Below the pieces are notes generated by a model. That model was not told the DNA's origin. It saw nothing but the letters and a program-made list of their open reading frames with translations, and did not search any database. This document shows, in pieces, positions 37,201 to 49,361 of a stretch of DNA of 64,000 nucleotides; the first letter of the stretch is position 1; every line of letters starts with the position of its first letter. The stretch is from Polycladidibacter stylochi (GTDB lineage Bacteria > Pseudomonadota > Alphaproteobacteria > Rhizobiales > Stappiaceae): NCBI RefSeq assembly GCF_001562055.1, contig NZ_LLWE01000019.1:62001-126000 (forward strand), written 5' to 3'. Position numbers and translations under genes: made by a program.

Positions 37201-38283
37201 TTAGTCGGACAGGCCGCCAAGCAGGGTGGGCATATCAAGCGGGCGGAACCCATAGTGTTTCAGCCAGCGGACATCCGCATCGAAGAAGGCGCGCAGATCG
37301 TTCATGCCGTATTTCAACATGGCCAGACGATCAATGCCGATACCCCATGCAAAGCCTTGGTATTCATCGGGATCAAGGCCGCAATTACGCAGAACATTTG
37401 GATGCACCATGCCGCAACCGAGGATTTCCATCCAATCGCTACCTTCACCAATTTTCACTTCAGCGCCAGAGCGGTCGCACTGCACATCCACCTCCATGGA
37501 AGGCTCGGTGAACGGGAAGAAGCTTGGGCGGAAACGCAGCACCACGTTATCTACCTCGAAAAATGCCTTGAGGAATTCTTCAAGCGTGCCTTTCAAGTGG
37601 CCCATATGCGCGGACTTATCAATCACCAAGCCTTCCAGCTGATGGAACATTGGTGTATGGGTCTGATCGCTGTCACAGCGGTAAGTACGGCCAGGCATGA
37701 TAACGCGCAGCGGCGGTTGCTGAGAACGCATGGTGCGGATTTGCACTGGCGAGGTGTGGGTACGCAGCAGCTTGCGCTCGCCATCTTCTTTCTCGTTAAA
37801 GAAGAAAGTGTCGTGCATTTCGCGAGCTGGATGGCCTTCGGGGAAGTTCAGCGCGGTGAAGTTCAGCTCATCGCTTTCCACATCGGGGCCTTCAGCCACG
37901 GCAAACCCCATATCGGCAAAAATGGCAGTCAGCTCGTCCACCACTTGCGAAACAGGGTGAATGCGGCCTTCATCAGCAGGGTTCAAGCGCAGCGGCTGGG
38001 TAACATCCACCTTCTCGCTGGCAAGGCGGGCTTCAAGCGCAGCTTCTTTCAGCACGCCCTTGCGCGCGTTAATGGCGTCAGCCACGCGATTTTTCAGACC
38101 ATTCAGCGCGGGACCCATTTCCTTGCGCTCTTCTGGTGACATTTTGCCCAGTGTCTTCATTTTTTCAGAGACACTGCCCTTTTTCCCAAGGGCGGCGACA
38201 CGCACATCTTCCAGTGCGGCCTCGGTTTCAGCGCTGGCAATAGCGGCGCTGATCTCAGCTTCTAAGGTATTGAGGTCGGACAT
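37201..38283 (-). CDS. pheS: Phenylalanyl-tRNA synthetase alpha subunit
   Basis: PheS carries the catalytic class II synthetase core. The 360-residue protein has an N-terminal coiled coil (about 1-85), then motif 2 [23 protein letters not shown] (written here as [17 protein letters not shown]) and motif 3 [33 protein letters not shown] is the motif around the Phe pocket. The ribosome binding site is weak. Upstream there is a long gene-free stretch with no clear Phe-rich leader peptide. Confidence 0.97.
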   Translation of the reverse strand: MSDLNTLEAEISAAIASAETEAALEDVRVAALGKKGSVSEKMKTLGKMSPEERKEMGPALNGLKNRVADAINARKGVLKEAALEARLASEKVDVTQPLRLNPADEGRIHPVSQVVDELTAIFADMGFAVAEGPDVESDELNFTALNFPEGHPAREMHDTFFFNEKEDGERKLLRTHTSPVQIRTMRSQQPPLRVIMPGRTYRCDSDQTHTPMFHQLEGLVIDKSAHMGHLKGTLEEFLKAFFEVDNVVLRFRPSFFPFTEPSMEVDVQCDRSGAEVKIGEGSDWMEILGCGMVHPNVLRNCGLDPDEYQGFAWGIGIDRLAMLKYGMNDLRAFFDADVRWLKHYGFRPLDMPTLLGGLSD

Positions 38284-40968
<2,685 letters not shown>

Positions 40969-40984
40969 ATTACGCTTGAATAAC

Positions 40985-41021
40985 AAAAGCCCCGGGCCAC
41001 ACACTGGCGCTCGGGGCTTTA
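40985..41021. terminator. Terminator between katG and pyrE
   Basis: AAAGCCCCGGGC/GCTCGGGGCTTT pair with one G/T interruption around an 11-nt loop, with flanking A and T. Both convergent genes can use it. Confidence 0.8.
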
Positions 41022-41073
41022 TTAGTGGTCTAGCTCTAGCGGCGCTCATAAAACAAGCGCCAGCCCTAAGCTT

Positions 41074-41769
41074 TTAGATAGAGATGCTGGTAATGCCGCC
41101 GTGGTCACCAGACCATTTCAACGGATCATTAAGGAAGCTCTCAACTTCGTTCAAGGTTTTGGTGTCGAAGTATTCGTTGGTACGGCATACTTTCAAAATA
41201 TCCCACCAAGTAGCCAGGTAGTGCAGCTTCAAGCCGTGCTCTTGCAACTTCACTTTGGTTTCAGGGAAGATATCGTAGTAGAACACCACCATGGTATCGT
41301 TCACTTCGGCACCGGCTTTGCGCAATGCTTCACAGAACTTGATTTTCGAACCGCCATCGGTGGTCAAATCTTCCACCAGCAGAATGCGGCTGCCCTCTTC
41401 CACATGACCTTCAATTTGCGCGTCACGGCCAAAACCTTTTGGTTTTTTGCGCACATATTGCATCGGCAGGTTCATTTTGTCGGCAATCCATGCAGCAAAC
41501 GGAATACCGGCGGTTTCGCCGCCTGCAACAGCGTCGAACTGCTCAAAGCCCACATCGCGGAACATGGTTGCTGTGGCAAAGTCCATCAAGGTGTTGCGGA
41601 TGCGCGGGTAGGAAATCAGCTTGCGGCAATCGATATATACCGGGCTGGCAAGACCGGATGTAAATGTATACGGCTCTTCAGGACGAAAATGAACGGCCTT
41701 GATTTCCATCAGCATCTTGGCGGTAATTTCAGCCATCAGCTCGCGATCAGGGAAGCTATTTGAGAACAT
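41074..41769 (-). CDS. pyrE: Orotate phosphoribosyltransferase
   Basis: PyrE joins orotate to PRPP to give orotidine monophosphate. The 231-residue protein contains the PRPP-binding motif [18 protein letters not shown] and [41 protein letters not shown] is the orotate-side motif. It is the last gene of the TRAP-pyr string, 32 nt after pyrC. In this setting PyrE can draw orotate from outside the cell as well as from de novo synthesis. Confidence 0.96.
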   Translation of the reverse strand: MFSNSFPDRELMAEITAKMLMEIKAVHFRPEEPYTFTSGLASPVYIDCRKLISYPRIRNTLMDFATATMFRDVGFEQFDAVAGGETAGIPFAAWIADKMNLPMQYVRKKPKGFGRDAQIEGHVEEGSRILLVEDLTTDGGSKIKFCEALRKAGAEVNDTMVVFYYDIFPETKVKLQEHGLKLHYLATWWDILKVCRTNEYFDTKTLNEVESFLNDPLKWSGDHGGITSISI

Positions 41770-41801
41770 GCGTAACCTCAGGTATTACGGGTCGTATCTA
41801 A

Positions 41802-42860
41802 TTAGGACGGATTATTGATGGCTTTCCAGTGCAGCGGGAAGCCGGGGTCAAATACCGTCACAGAGCCATCCCCGGTGTGTATATGGCTGGGGAACTCAAC
41901 CGGCGCATCACATTTCACAAGTTCAATGGTGCGCTCGTTGGCTGCCATGCCATAGAATGCCGGTCCGTTCAAGGAGGTAAATGCCTCTAATTGGTCCAGT
42001 GCACCTTCATTTTCAAAAACATGTGCCAAACAGCTCATTGTATTGATAGCGGTGAAGATGCCGGCACAGCCACAACCACACACTTTGCGCTCGTCGCGGT
42101 GCGGGGCAGAATCAGTTCCCAAGAAGAAACGCGGACTGCCAGAAGTTGCCGCAGCGACCAGCGCTAAGCGGTGCTCTTCGCGTTTGGCCACTGGCAAACA
42201 GTAGAAATGCGGCTTGATACCACCCACCAGAATGTCATTGCGATTAATGATCAGGTGGTGCGTGGTAATGGTTGCAGCCAGATTATCGCCACCGGATTTG
42301 GCATAGTCCACGCCATCCTTGGTAGTGATGTGCTCCATGACCACTTTCAGCTGCGGAAAGCGTTTGCGCATGGGGTCGAGAATACGGTCAATAAACACGG
42401 CCTCGCGGTCGAAAATATCAACGTCTGCATCGGTCACTTCGCCATGAACGCATAGGGGCAAGCCGATTTCGGCCATTTTTTCCAAAACGTTTGAGACGTT
42501 TTCAAAATCGCGGACACCGCTTTGCGAGTTGGTGGTGGCACCGGCCGGATAGAGCTTAACCGCACTAATCAACCCGCTTTTTGCAGCTTCCGCTACATCT
42601 TGCGGATCCGTGGTTTCGGTCAGATACAAAGTCATCAACGGGGTAAAATCATGACCCTCGGGCAGCGCGGCCATAATGCGCTCGCGGTAAGCTTTGGCAT
42701 CTTTTGCACTCACCACGGGCGGAACCAGGTTAGGCATGATAATCGCGCGGCCAAAGTTCTCGCTGGTAGATGGTAAAATGCCCTTCAGCATCTCGTCATC
42801 ACGCAAGTGCAAGTGCCAGTCATCGGGGCGGCGCAGGGTCAGCCTTGTGGTCGTACTCAT
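41802..42860 (-). CDS. pyrC: Dihydroorotase, class II
   Basis: PyrC interconverts N-carbamoyl-L-aspartate and dihydroorotate. The 352-residue class II enzyme has metal ligands in DDWHLHLRD, the carbamylated Lys in [25 protein letters not shown] and the catalytic Asp in [14 protein letters not shown]. The reaction is reversible. The start overlaps the end of the carbamoylase gene by 4 nt, so the two are translationally coupled. Some rhizobia carry pyrC and pyrE side by side, but not the upstream genes seen here as far as I recall. Confidence 0.96.
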   Translation of the reverse strand: MSTTTRLTLRRPDDWHLHLRDDEMLKGILPSTSENFGRAIIMPNLVPPVVSAKDAKAYRERIMAALPEGHDFTPLMTLYLTETTDPQDVAEAAKSGLISAVKLYPAGATTNSQSGVRDFENVSNVLEKMAEIGLPLCVHGEVTDADVDIFDREAVFIDRILDPMRKRFPQLKVVMEHITTKDGVDYAKSGGDNLAATITTHHLIINRNDILVGGIKPHFYCLPVAKREEHRLALVAAATSGSPRFFLGTDSAPHRDERKVCGCGCAGIFTAINTMSCLAHVFENEGALDQLEAFTSLNGPAFYGMAANERTIELVKCDAPVEFPSHIHTGDGSVTVFDPGFPLHWKAINNPS

Positions 42861-44149
42861 GGGTGGGCCTTTCCAAGATAGTCATATATGATTGCTGTTG
42901 CGACCATAAAGTCAGAAATTTCCATTTGTTCAAGTGGATTATGCGATCCATTGGCGTTGCGCACAAAGACCATGGCACTTGCCACCCCTTCATTGGCAAA
43001 AACGGCGGCATCATGGCCCGCACCACTTGCCATCACAAATGGCTCGCCAACCACATCCGCCATAGAAGCACTGAGCTGGGCCACCATATAGTCATCGCAA
43101 AGAGCCGGTGCCACCGCGTGTTCTTCATCCAGCTCGAATCGCACACCACGATCTTTTTCCAAGGTGCACATCTCTTCACGCAGTAGCGCACGCATTGCGT
43201 TGAGTACATGGATTGACTGGCTACGAATGTCCAGCGAAAAACTCACCTCGTCGGGAATGCGGGTCATGGCATGGCGTGCGGGGTCAGTGCCTACAATACC
43301 ACTGGTCAGCACCATATCCGAGCCTTTTTGCAAAATGGTCAACCAGCTCTCATCCAAGCGGGTGAGCAAATCGGCCAAGGCAAACACCGGATCATGGCGG
43401 TAAGCACGCGGCACAGCGCCCGAGTGTCCCGCTTCACCAATACAGCGCAGTTTTTTATGGCGGAAATTACCGCGAATGCCTGAAACCACGGCGGCGGGCA
43501 AATCTTTTTCCACCAAGAGCGGTCCTTGCTCAATATGCAGCTCCAGATACTGATAGACCTCGCTAGTATCAAGTAGCGGAGTTCCCGCTGCTATGGGCGC
43601 GGTATCGATACCCACCGCTTGCATGGCACGTTCCAGCGTGTGACCGTCGGTTTTGTGCTTGGAGGTTAACTCCTCGCGCGATAATTTGCCGAGCAATGCT
43701 TTTGAAGCCATATAACAAGGGCCAAACCACGCACTTTCCTCGCCGCGCAGCGCCATCACCCGCACTGCCATTGGCAGTTGCTTTTGCGTTTGTTTGGCTT
43801 CAATCAGGCAAAGCAGGCCGCCGACAATCCCCGCCAAACCGTCGAAATTGCCCCCTTGTGGCACACTATCGATGTGCGAAGCCACAAGAATATAAGGCGT
43901 TTGCGTTGCATGTTCTGGCAAGCAGTAAATGCTGTTTTGCAGGGTATCCTTTTGCACGCAAAGCCCATAGCGGGTTGCCAAGGCATCCAGATAGGCAAGG
44001 CTTTGGGTTTCTATGTCGGAATAGGCCGGTCGGCTGACTCCCTCGGTATCCTTGGTATTTTGCGCGAAATACTCAAAAATCTCGGTAGCCAACTGATGCA
44101 TTTTCGGGCGTAAAGAGTGCCTGGTTTCTTGCGGTGCTGTTGTGCTCAT
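42857..44149 (-). CDS. N-carbamoyl-L-amino-acid hydrolase / M20 Zn amidohydrolase
   Basis: The 430-residue protein belongs to the M20 hydantoinase/carbamoylase family (allantoate amidohydrolase relatives). Metal ligands are visible in [15 protein letters not shown] (H, D), RGEESAWF (E,E), [10 protein letters not shown] (H) and GSHNPLEQ (H). [15 protein letters not shown] and [11 protein letters not shown] are further signatures. Family members split an N-carbamoyl group into amino acid, CO2 and ammonia. Wedged between pyrC and pyrD with 4-nt overlaps on both sides, its likely substrate is N-carbamoyl-L-aspartate, which would make it a ureidosuccinase. That is inference from position. Confidence 0.9.
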   Translation of the reverse strand: MSTTAPQETRHSLRPKMHQLATEIFEYFAQNTKDTEGVSRPAYSDIETQSLAYLDALATRYGLCVQKDTLQNSIYCLPEHATQTPYILVASHIDSVPQGGNFDGLAGIVGGLLCLIEAKQTQKQLPMAVRVMALRGEESAWFGPCYMASKALLGKLSREELTSKHKTDGHTLERAMQAVGIDTAPIAAGTPLLDTSEVYQYLELHIEQGPLLVEKDLPAAVVSGIRGNFRHKKLRCIGEAGHSGAVPRAYRHDPVFALADLLTRLDESWLTILQKGSDMVLTSGIVGTDPARHAMTRIPDEVSFSLDIRSQSIHVLNAMRALLREEMCTLEKDRGVRFELDEEHAVAPALCDDYMVAQLSASMADVVGEPFVMASGAGHDAAVFANEGVASAMVFVRNANGSHNPLEQMEISDFMVATAIIYDYLGKAHP

Positions 44150-45090
44150 TGCCCAATCTCCTGCATCACTGGTTTGTCCGAGGCTTCATCATCGCGCACC
44201 GAACCGATTATCTCGCTCAAACTGGTGATGTTGTTAGTGCGCATATACTCTTGCAACTCGCCCACCAGATGCACCATGGTCATGGGGCTGATAAAAGTTG
44301 CCGTCCCCACTTGCACCGCACTAGCACCCGCGATCAAATATTCCAGCACATCATCCAGTGTGGCAATACCACCGCAGCCAATAACCGGTATGGAAACCGC
44401 CTTGGCACACTGGTAGGCCATGCGCAGCGTAATTGGTTTCAGCGCGGGACCGGAAAGCCCGCCCATCAGATTGCCCAGCTTGGGCTTGCGGCTGCGAATA
44501 TCAATCGCCATCGCCAGCAGTGTATTGGCCACAACCAGCGCATCGGCTCCGGCCTCTTGTGCTGCCAATGCTACCTCTGTCACCTCGCCGGTATTAGGGG
44601 AGAGTTTCGCCCATAAGGGCTTGTCGGTCGCTTGACGCAGCTTATTGAGCACATTGCTTGTGGTATGCGGGCGCATGGCAAATGCCTTGCCGTCCTCCTC
44701 AATATTCGGGCAAGAGATGTTCACCTCAATCGCCGCAACTCCCTCAACACTGACCTCTTCACACAATCTGGCGAATTCATCGGCACTGGGGGCCGAGATC
44801 GACGCCACCAGTGGCGCTTGATAGCGGTTAAAAAAAGGCACCGTGTGGGTTAAAAAATGCTCGATACCCTTGCTGGGTATGCCAATGGCATTGAGCATCG
44901 CTCCTTTTACTTCGCAAACCCGCGGTGTGGGGTTCCCACTGCGTTTTTCACGGGTGATGGTTTTGGTCACATGGGCGCCAATGACATCCAGATCAAACAC
45001 ATCCGCCAAGTCTTCGGAAAACGTACCGGACGCGGGCATAATGGGGTTTGCCAGTTGCAAACCGCCCAAATTAACCGAGAGATCTAGCAT
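44146..45090 (-). CDS. pyrD: Dihydroorotate dehydrogenase class 1B, catalytic subunit
   Basis: The 314-residue FMN barrel has the class 1B catalytic Cys in EVNISCPNI and the NTLLAMAIDIRSRKPKLGN and GGLSGPALKP motifs of 1B enzymes. The loop NAIGIPSKGI differs from the common NAIGLQNPG: the second Asn of the orotate pocket reads Ser here. Class 1B enzymes use NAD through PyrK, and their reaction can run as orotate reduction. Most rhizobia use the quinone-linked class 2 enzyme, so a 1B pair is notable. It overlaps pyrK by 7 nt. Confidence 0.93.
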   Translation of the reverse strand: MLDLSVNLGGLQLANPIMPASGTFSEDLADVFDLDVIGAHVTKTITREKRSGNPTPRVCEVKGAMLNAIGIPSKGIEHFLTHTVPFFNRYQAPLVASISAPSADEFARLCEEVSVEGVAAIEVNISCPNIEEDGKAFAMRPHTTSNVLNKLRQATDKPLWAKLSPNTGEVTEVALAAQEAGADALVVANTLLAMAIDIRSRKPKLGNLMGGLSGPALKPITLRMAYQCAKAVSIPVIGCGGIATLDDVLEYLIAGASAVQVGTATFISPMTMVHLVGELQEYMRTNNITSLSEIIGSVRDDEASDKPVMQEIGQ

Positions 45091-45929
45091 GGTATTGCCT
45101 CCATCAAGTCAAAAACTGGCCCTTCACGGCACACGCGCAACTGTACCTGCTCGCCATCACGGTTGAACGGGCGCACGCAACACTGGCACATGCCCAAACC
45201 ACAGGCCATTTGCTGCTCCAGTGCCACTTGTCCCTCTATTCCATAATGGCGAGACAGCTCTTGCAGCATAGCCAACAAGCGGTTGGAACCGCAGGTATAA
45301 AAGGCATCAACCCCATTCTCGGCAATCTGCTTTTCAATGATGCTGCGCAGGTTCTGCGTATCCGAAGTGCCATCTTCATCGGTTAGCGCGATGACATTGA
45401 CACCTAATTGCCGGAAATAATCGGTAGAAAGCAGCGCCGCTTGCGAGCGGGCCGAACAGATCGCCGTTACCTGCCGCCCTTGCTGACGCGCATATTGAGC
45501 AAGGGGGGCAAGCGTTGCCAAGCCGACCCCACGCGCGACAATAAGCAGTTTTTGCCAGTCATCTTTTATGGAGTATCCATGGCCAAGCGGGCCTAGAACA
45601 GGCAAAATCGCGCCTCTTTTCAGGGCGGTTAACGCCCCTGTCCCCTCACCTGCAACTTTGTACAAAAACGATAAGCGCCGCTTGTGGCGGTCAAAGCCGT
45701 ATATGCTCATAGGGCGACGTAAGTAAGGGCTGTGCGCATCTGAAACCGGACACAAAAGATTAAAAAACTGTCCCGGCGTACAGGCAAGGATTTCTTCTGG
45801 AGCCGAGACAACCAACAGGTGGTACTCGGCATTTACCGGCTTGTTCGAGAGCACAGTCGTTGGGACTTCAAAAGCAGTTAGTGCGGTTTCAGGGTGTCCT
45901 AAAGCCGCTTGAAGAGTTTTTTTTTGCAT
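45084..45929 (-). CDS. pyrK: Dihydroorotate dehydrogenase electron transfer subunit
   Basis: PyrK passes electrons between NAD and the FMN of PyrD through FAD and a [2Fe-2S] cluster. The 281-residue protein has the ferredoxin-reductase fold with YLRRPMSIYGFDRH (FAD) and GPLGHGYSI. Cluster cysteines are in MACGLGMCQCCVRPF and RVCREGPVF. The N-terminal ~25 residues extend beyond the usual start. dctM ends 3 nt upstream, so the transporter and enzyme genes are one transcript. Confidence 0.92.
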   Translation of the reverse strand: MQKKTLQAALGHPETALTAFEVPTTVLSNKPVNAEYHLLVVSAPEEILACTPGQFFNLLCPVSDAHSPYLRRPMSIYGFDRHKRRLSFLYKVAGEGTGALTALKRGAILPVLGPLGHGYSIKDDWQKLLIVARGVGLATLAPLAQYARQQGRQVTAICSARSQAALLSTDYFRQLGVNVIALTDEDGTSDTQNLRSIIEKQIAENGVDAFYTCGSNRLLAMLQELSRHYGIEGQVALEQQMACGLGMCQCCVRPFNRDGEQVQLRVCREGPVFDLMEAIPC

Positions 45930-45932
45930 GTT

Positions 45933-47213
45933 TTAGCCGAAAATGAGGCGAGGGATAAACAGGGAGATTTGCGGCACATAGGTGATAAGCAACAGCACCA
46001 GAATGTTCGCAATAACGAACGGCCACACACCGGAAACAATGGTCGTTACAGGCTTGTTGAGCGTGGAAGAGGCTACAAATATATCCAGACCAAACGGCGG
46101 CGTGATCATACCAAGGCTGATGTTCAAGGTAACAATCATGCCAAAGTGAACCGGATCAACCCCAAGTGACATAGCCACCGGATAAAGCGGCGGAATGAGG
46201 ATCAGCAGGGCCGAGTTGGGGTCAATAAACATCCCTGCAATGAGGAAACAAATATTTATCACCAGCAGGAACAGGATCATCCCCGCATCGATATAATCAA
46301 GAAAACCGATAATCATTGACGGGACTTGTGCCAGCGTCACGAAATAGGAAATCATGCCACCAAAGGCAAGCAGAATGAAAATCACCGTGGTTTGCAGGGC
46401 GCTTTTCTCGGTTAAGTCAAATAGGTCTTTCAATGTAAGCTGGCGGTAGATACAAAGCTCCACAAAGATAGCGTAGACAACCGAACAGACCGCAGCTTCT
46501 GTGGGTGTTACAAAACCCGAGTAGATACCCCCCAAAATTATGAGCGGCATTCCCAGCGCCCAACCGGCACGTAAAAATGCCTGCCAACGTTCTTTCAATG
46601 TGGTTTTGGCAACTGTGTGAATGGTACTACGCCGTGCCTCCAACATCACAAGTGCTGCAAAGGCCAACCCAAGACACACACCAATGGCAAGACCTCCAGC
46701 AAACAGCTGCGCAATGGAAGTCCCCGTCATCCAGCCATAAATGATAAGTGTTATGGAAGGGGGAATAAGTAATGCGGTTTCAGCGCTTGAGACGATCAGG
46801 CCAAGACTGAATTTTTCGGAAAAACCAGTTTTCAGTAAGCGTGGATATACCATCTTGCCCATGGCGGCCACAGTCGCAGGCGCAGAACCAGAGACCGAGC
46901 CAAACATCATGGAGGCGCCAATGGTTGTATGGCCCATACCACCGCGGGTATGCCCCACCAGAGCTTGAATGAAGTCGGTCAAACGTTTGGCAATTTGTCC
47001 TGCCCCCATGAGCTGGGCAGCAAAAATGAAAAACGGAATTGCTAAAAGAGTTGTGTGGTTTACACCACCAACAACTTTTTGAATAAGCGCGACGTCATTA
47101 AGTGCTGGAAAATAAATTTCCTTAATAGCCAATGAGGGCACAGCCAACACCAAAAACATTTCAAAGCCTAGAAGCAGCAATAAGAGCGCTAAAACTACCG
47201 GAATAAGAATCAT
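45933..47213 (-). CDS. dctM: TRAP transporter large permease DctM-type
   Basis: The large permease subunit forms the sodium-driven channel of a TRAP carboxylate transporter. The 426-residue protein has about twelve membrane helices, with GGMGHTTIGASMMFGSVSGSAPATVAAMGKMVYPRL and MGLDPVHFG-like LGVDPVHFGMIVTLNISLGMITPPFG, both family signatures. It overlaps dctQ by 4 nt. The gene is followed almost immediately by pyrK. Confidence 0.95.
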   Translation of the reverse strand: MILIPVVLALLLLLLGFEMFLVLAVPSLAIKEIYFPALNDVALIQKVVGGVNHTTLLAIPFFIFAAQLMGAGQIAKRLTDFIQALVGHTRGGMGHTTIGASMMFGSVSGSAPATVAAMGKMVYPRLLKTGFSEKFSLGLIVSSAETALLIPPSITLIIYGWMTGTSIAQLFAGGLAIGVCLGLAFAALVMLEARRSTIHTVAKTTLKERWQAFLRAGWALGMPLIILGGIYSGFVTPTEAAVCSVVYAIFVELCIYRQLTLKDLFDLTEKSALQTTVIFILLAFGGMISYFVTLAQVPSMIIGFLDYIDAGMILFLLVINICFLIAGMFIDPNSALLILIPPLYPVAMSLGVDPVHFGMIVTLNISLGMITPPFGLDIFVASSTLNKPVTTIVSGVWPFVIANILVLLLITYVPQISLFIPRLIFG

Positions 47214-47716
47214 GAATTTGGCCCCGCTGGTTTCTGGCTGGCATAACGATCAAAGCAATTGAAGAAACTAAGCGCATATCGAAGTGCTAAACTTGAAAAA
47301 CCCACGACAGGTGCAAAATAGATCCACCCCATTTCAATGCCTAGTGTCGGACTTACCTGCCCTGTCCCAAAAATAAAATTCATAAGGCGATATGAGAGTA
47401 TAATCATGTAGAGACAAACCAAAAAACCAGTTAAATCAATCAGCTTCGTGAGTACTCGACGGGATTTCTTACTCAATTTGTTTCGTAGACTATCAATGCT
47501 GACATGGCGGCCTTTTTCCAATGCAAGCCCCAGGGCAAAAAAGATAAGGTATATATTTAACAGCCTTACGGCTTCTTCAATCCACGCAAAGTAATGCACA
47601 TAAGTAACAGCAACCTCACGCACAAGAATATTCAAGAAGAACAAAGAAACCATCAAAAGAAATAGCGCCACTATCACGCTCTTTTCGATTTTCCGCAGCA
47701 CTCCAACGAAATCCAT
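47210..47716 (-). CDS. dctQ: TRAP transporter small permease DctQ-type
   Basis: A 168-residue membrane protein with four predicted helices. The segment AWIEEAVRLLNIYLIFFALGLALEKGRHVSIDSL is the characteristic central region of small TRAP permeases. It is required with DctM for transport. It overlaps dctM by 4 nt and follows dctP after a 128-nt gap with an inverted repeat. Confidence 0.92.
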   Translation of the reverse strand: MDFVGVLRKIEKSVIVALFLLMVSLFFLNILVREVAVTYVHYFAWIEEAVRLLNIYLIFFALGLALEKGRHVSIDSLRNKLSKKSRRVLTKLIDLTGFLVCLYMIILSYRLMNFIFGTGQVSPTLGIEMGWIYFAPVVGFSSLALRYALSFFNCFDRYASQKPAGPNS

Positions 47717-47769
47717 GACACACCTTTAGTTTTTATTTTCTTTTTTCTGCTCACCAGAAAAGAAATAAC

Positions 47770-47799
47770 CGAGGAGACCAATTTAATGATCACCTCGGC
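47770..47799 (-). terminator. Possible attenuating hairpin between dctP and dctQ
   Basis: CCGAGG/CCTCGG pair, extended after a mismatch by a further 4 bp, and are followed on the minus strand by a T-rich tract. A partial terminator here would give more binding protein than permease, a common pattern in TRAP and ABC operons. Confidence 0.5.
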
Positions 47800-47844
47800 T
47801 TTTAAAAGCAACTGTTAAATTGCGTAGATAAAACTAAAAATACT

Positions 47845-48873
47845 TTAGTTTATCTCTGCATAGGCCTTTTCGTAGGTATCGATCAACATTTTACCTTCAT
47901 CGCCTGCACCGGCGAGGTAAGCTTCACGTGCTGCAGGATACATCAGCTCACGCATTTGAGCTTTTTCCGCATCATTAGGCCGACGCACTTTGATACCGCT
48001 TTTTTCCATTGTTGCCAGAGCTTCTTCAGCAGCTTTTGCTTTGTGCTCTACCATTTGTGGAATAATTTCGTGGAACGCTGCCACAATAACGTCCTGGTAG
48101 TTTGCAGGAAGCGCATTCCACCATGCAGGATTAAACAGAACAACATCTTCAAAAGCCCCGTGGTTGGTTACAACCAAGTTCTTTTGAACTTCATAGAACT
48201 TCATGCGCTGAATGGTATCAAGCGGGTTTTCCTGACCATCAACCAGACCGGTTTGCAAAGAAGTGTATACTTCGTTGAACGGCAGTACGATAGCGGAAGC
48301 GCCAAGAGCAGTGAATTGCTCGATGAGGATTTTAGAATCCATCACGCGGAACTTTTGGCCCTTATAGTCTTCCAGATTGTTAAGGGCTTTGTTGGAAGTC
48401 ATGTTTTTCCAACCATTTGGCCATAATGCAATTGCCTTCACACCACGACTATCAAATGTACCTAACAATGCTTTACCAAATGCACCATCGCGAATAACCT
48501 TAGCTTTCGCAGCATCATTTGGCATCAAGTATGGAATATCCAATACGGATACACTTGGGTTAAAGCCCCCTAAAAAGCCAGCGGGTGAAACTGTTGCTTC
48601 AATCACGCCTAACTGTACACTTTCAGTCATTTCACGCTGGTTACCAAGTTGGCCCTGCGGAAAAATTTGAAACTCAACAGCGCCATTTGTGCGCTCTTTC
48701 ACAAGGTCTGCCACTTTTTCCAAGTGAATGTGACGGCTTTGAGCTGTTGATTCCAAATGACCTAAGCGGACTGTGTAATCTGCTGCTAAAGCTTGAAATG
48801 AAGCGATTGAAAGCGAGCCAGCCAAGGCAATTGACGCGGCAACAGAACGCAATCTACGGTTTGTGTTAGACAT
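47845..48873 (-). CDS. dctP: TRAP transporter substrate-binding protein DctP-type
   Basis: The 342-residue periplasmic protein has a signal peptide ending near ALAADYT. Family motifs include FQIFPQGQLGNQREMTESVQLG, DYKGQKFRVMDSKI and LQTGLVDGQENPLDTI. The Arg in KFRVMD corresponds to the conserved residue that binds the carboxylate of the substrate, so an acid such as orotate is compatible. The substrate is not readable from sequence. It is the first gene of the pyr string; a TTGACA at 48959-48954 (minus strand) with a weak AAATGT -10 may be its promoter. Confidence 0.94.
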   Translation of the reverse strand: MSNTNRRLRSVAASIALAGSLSIASFQALAADYTVRLGHLESTAQSRHIHLEKVADLVKERTNGAVEFQIFPQGQLGNQREMTESVQLGVIEATVSPAGFLGGFNPSVSVLDIPYLMPNDAAKAKVIRDGAFGKALLGTFDSRGVKAIALWPNGWKNMTSNKALNNLEDYKGQKFRVMDSKILIEQFTALGASAIVLPFNEVYTSLQTGLVDGQENPLDTIQRMKFYEVQKNLVVTNHGAFEDVVLFNPAWWNALPANYQDVIVAAFHEIIPQMVEHKAKAAEEALATMEKSGIKVRRPNDAEKAQMRELMYPAAREAYLAGAGDEGKMLIDTYEKAYAEIN

Positions 48874-49361
48874 AATATCTCCGAAAGTAAAATATAACTC
48901 GCGCCTTTTTGCGGGTTACAAACAAAAGTTACATTTACCTGAGAGACATTCAGTGTCAACAGTTAGTATTCACTTTATAAATATATTAGTTATTTACCAT
49001 TTGATCAAATTTTAATCGTTTAATAATAGTTTTTAAAAGCAATTGAATACATGAGATACTAAATTTACTAGTAAATAAATGTAGAATTACTTATAATTTC
49101 ACTAAATATATCGATGCAGTTACGCTTCGAAACACAGTAGATTTTAATTTGTAATCTTACTGTAATTATTTCTTTAATTTATATAAATAGTTATTGAATG
49201 AATTCGTCACAAAGTGTAAATACTTATCCATCCCACATATGCGCTGTGACTAAATAGCAATTGGTGAAGAATTCTTATCAATGAACTCTTCCTATAGCTT
49301 TCAGTAGGCATTAGAAAATCATTATGACTTAGAGTTTTACTGTTATTGGTTTGGAATTGTC
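48874..49361. other. AT-rich intergenic region upstream of dctP
   Basis: About 490 nt, strongly AT-rich, between divergent genes. It contains a perfect 12-bp palindrome ATTTGATCAAAT (48999-49010), about 125 nt upstream of dctP, a candidate operator. A possible dctP promoter is at 48931-48959. Confidence 0.45.

Noticed and set aside
36310-38139. Open frame of 609 codons on the plus strand opposite pheT and pheS
   Set aside because: It is antisense to two unmistakable full-length synthetase genes and its product resembles nothing; the codon bias of pheST keeps this frame open.
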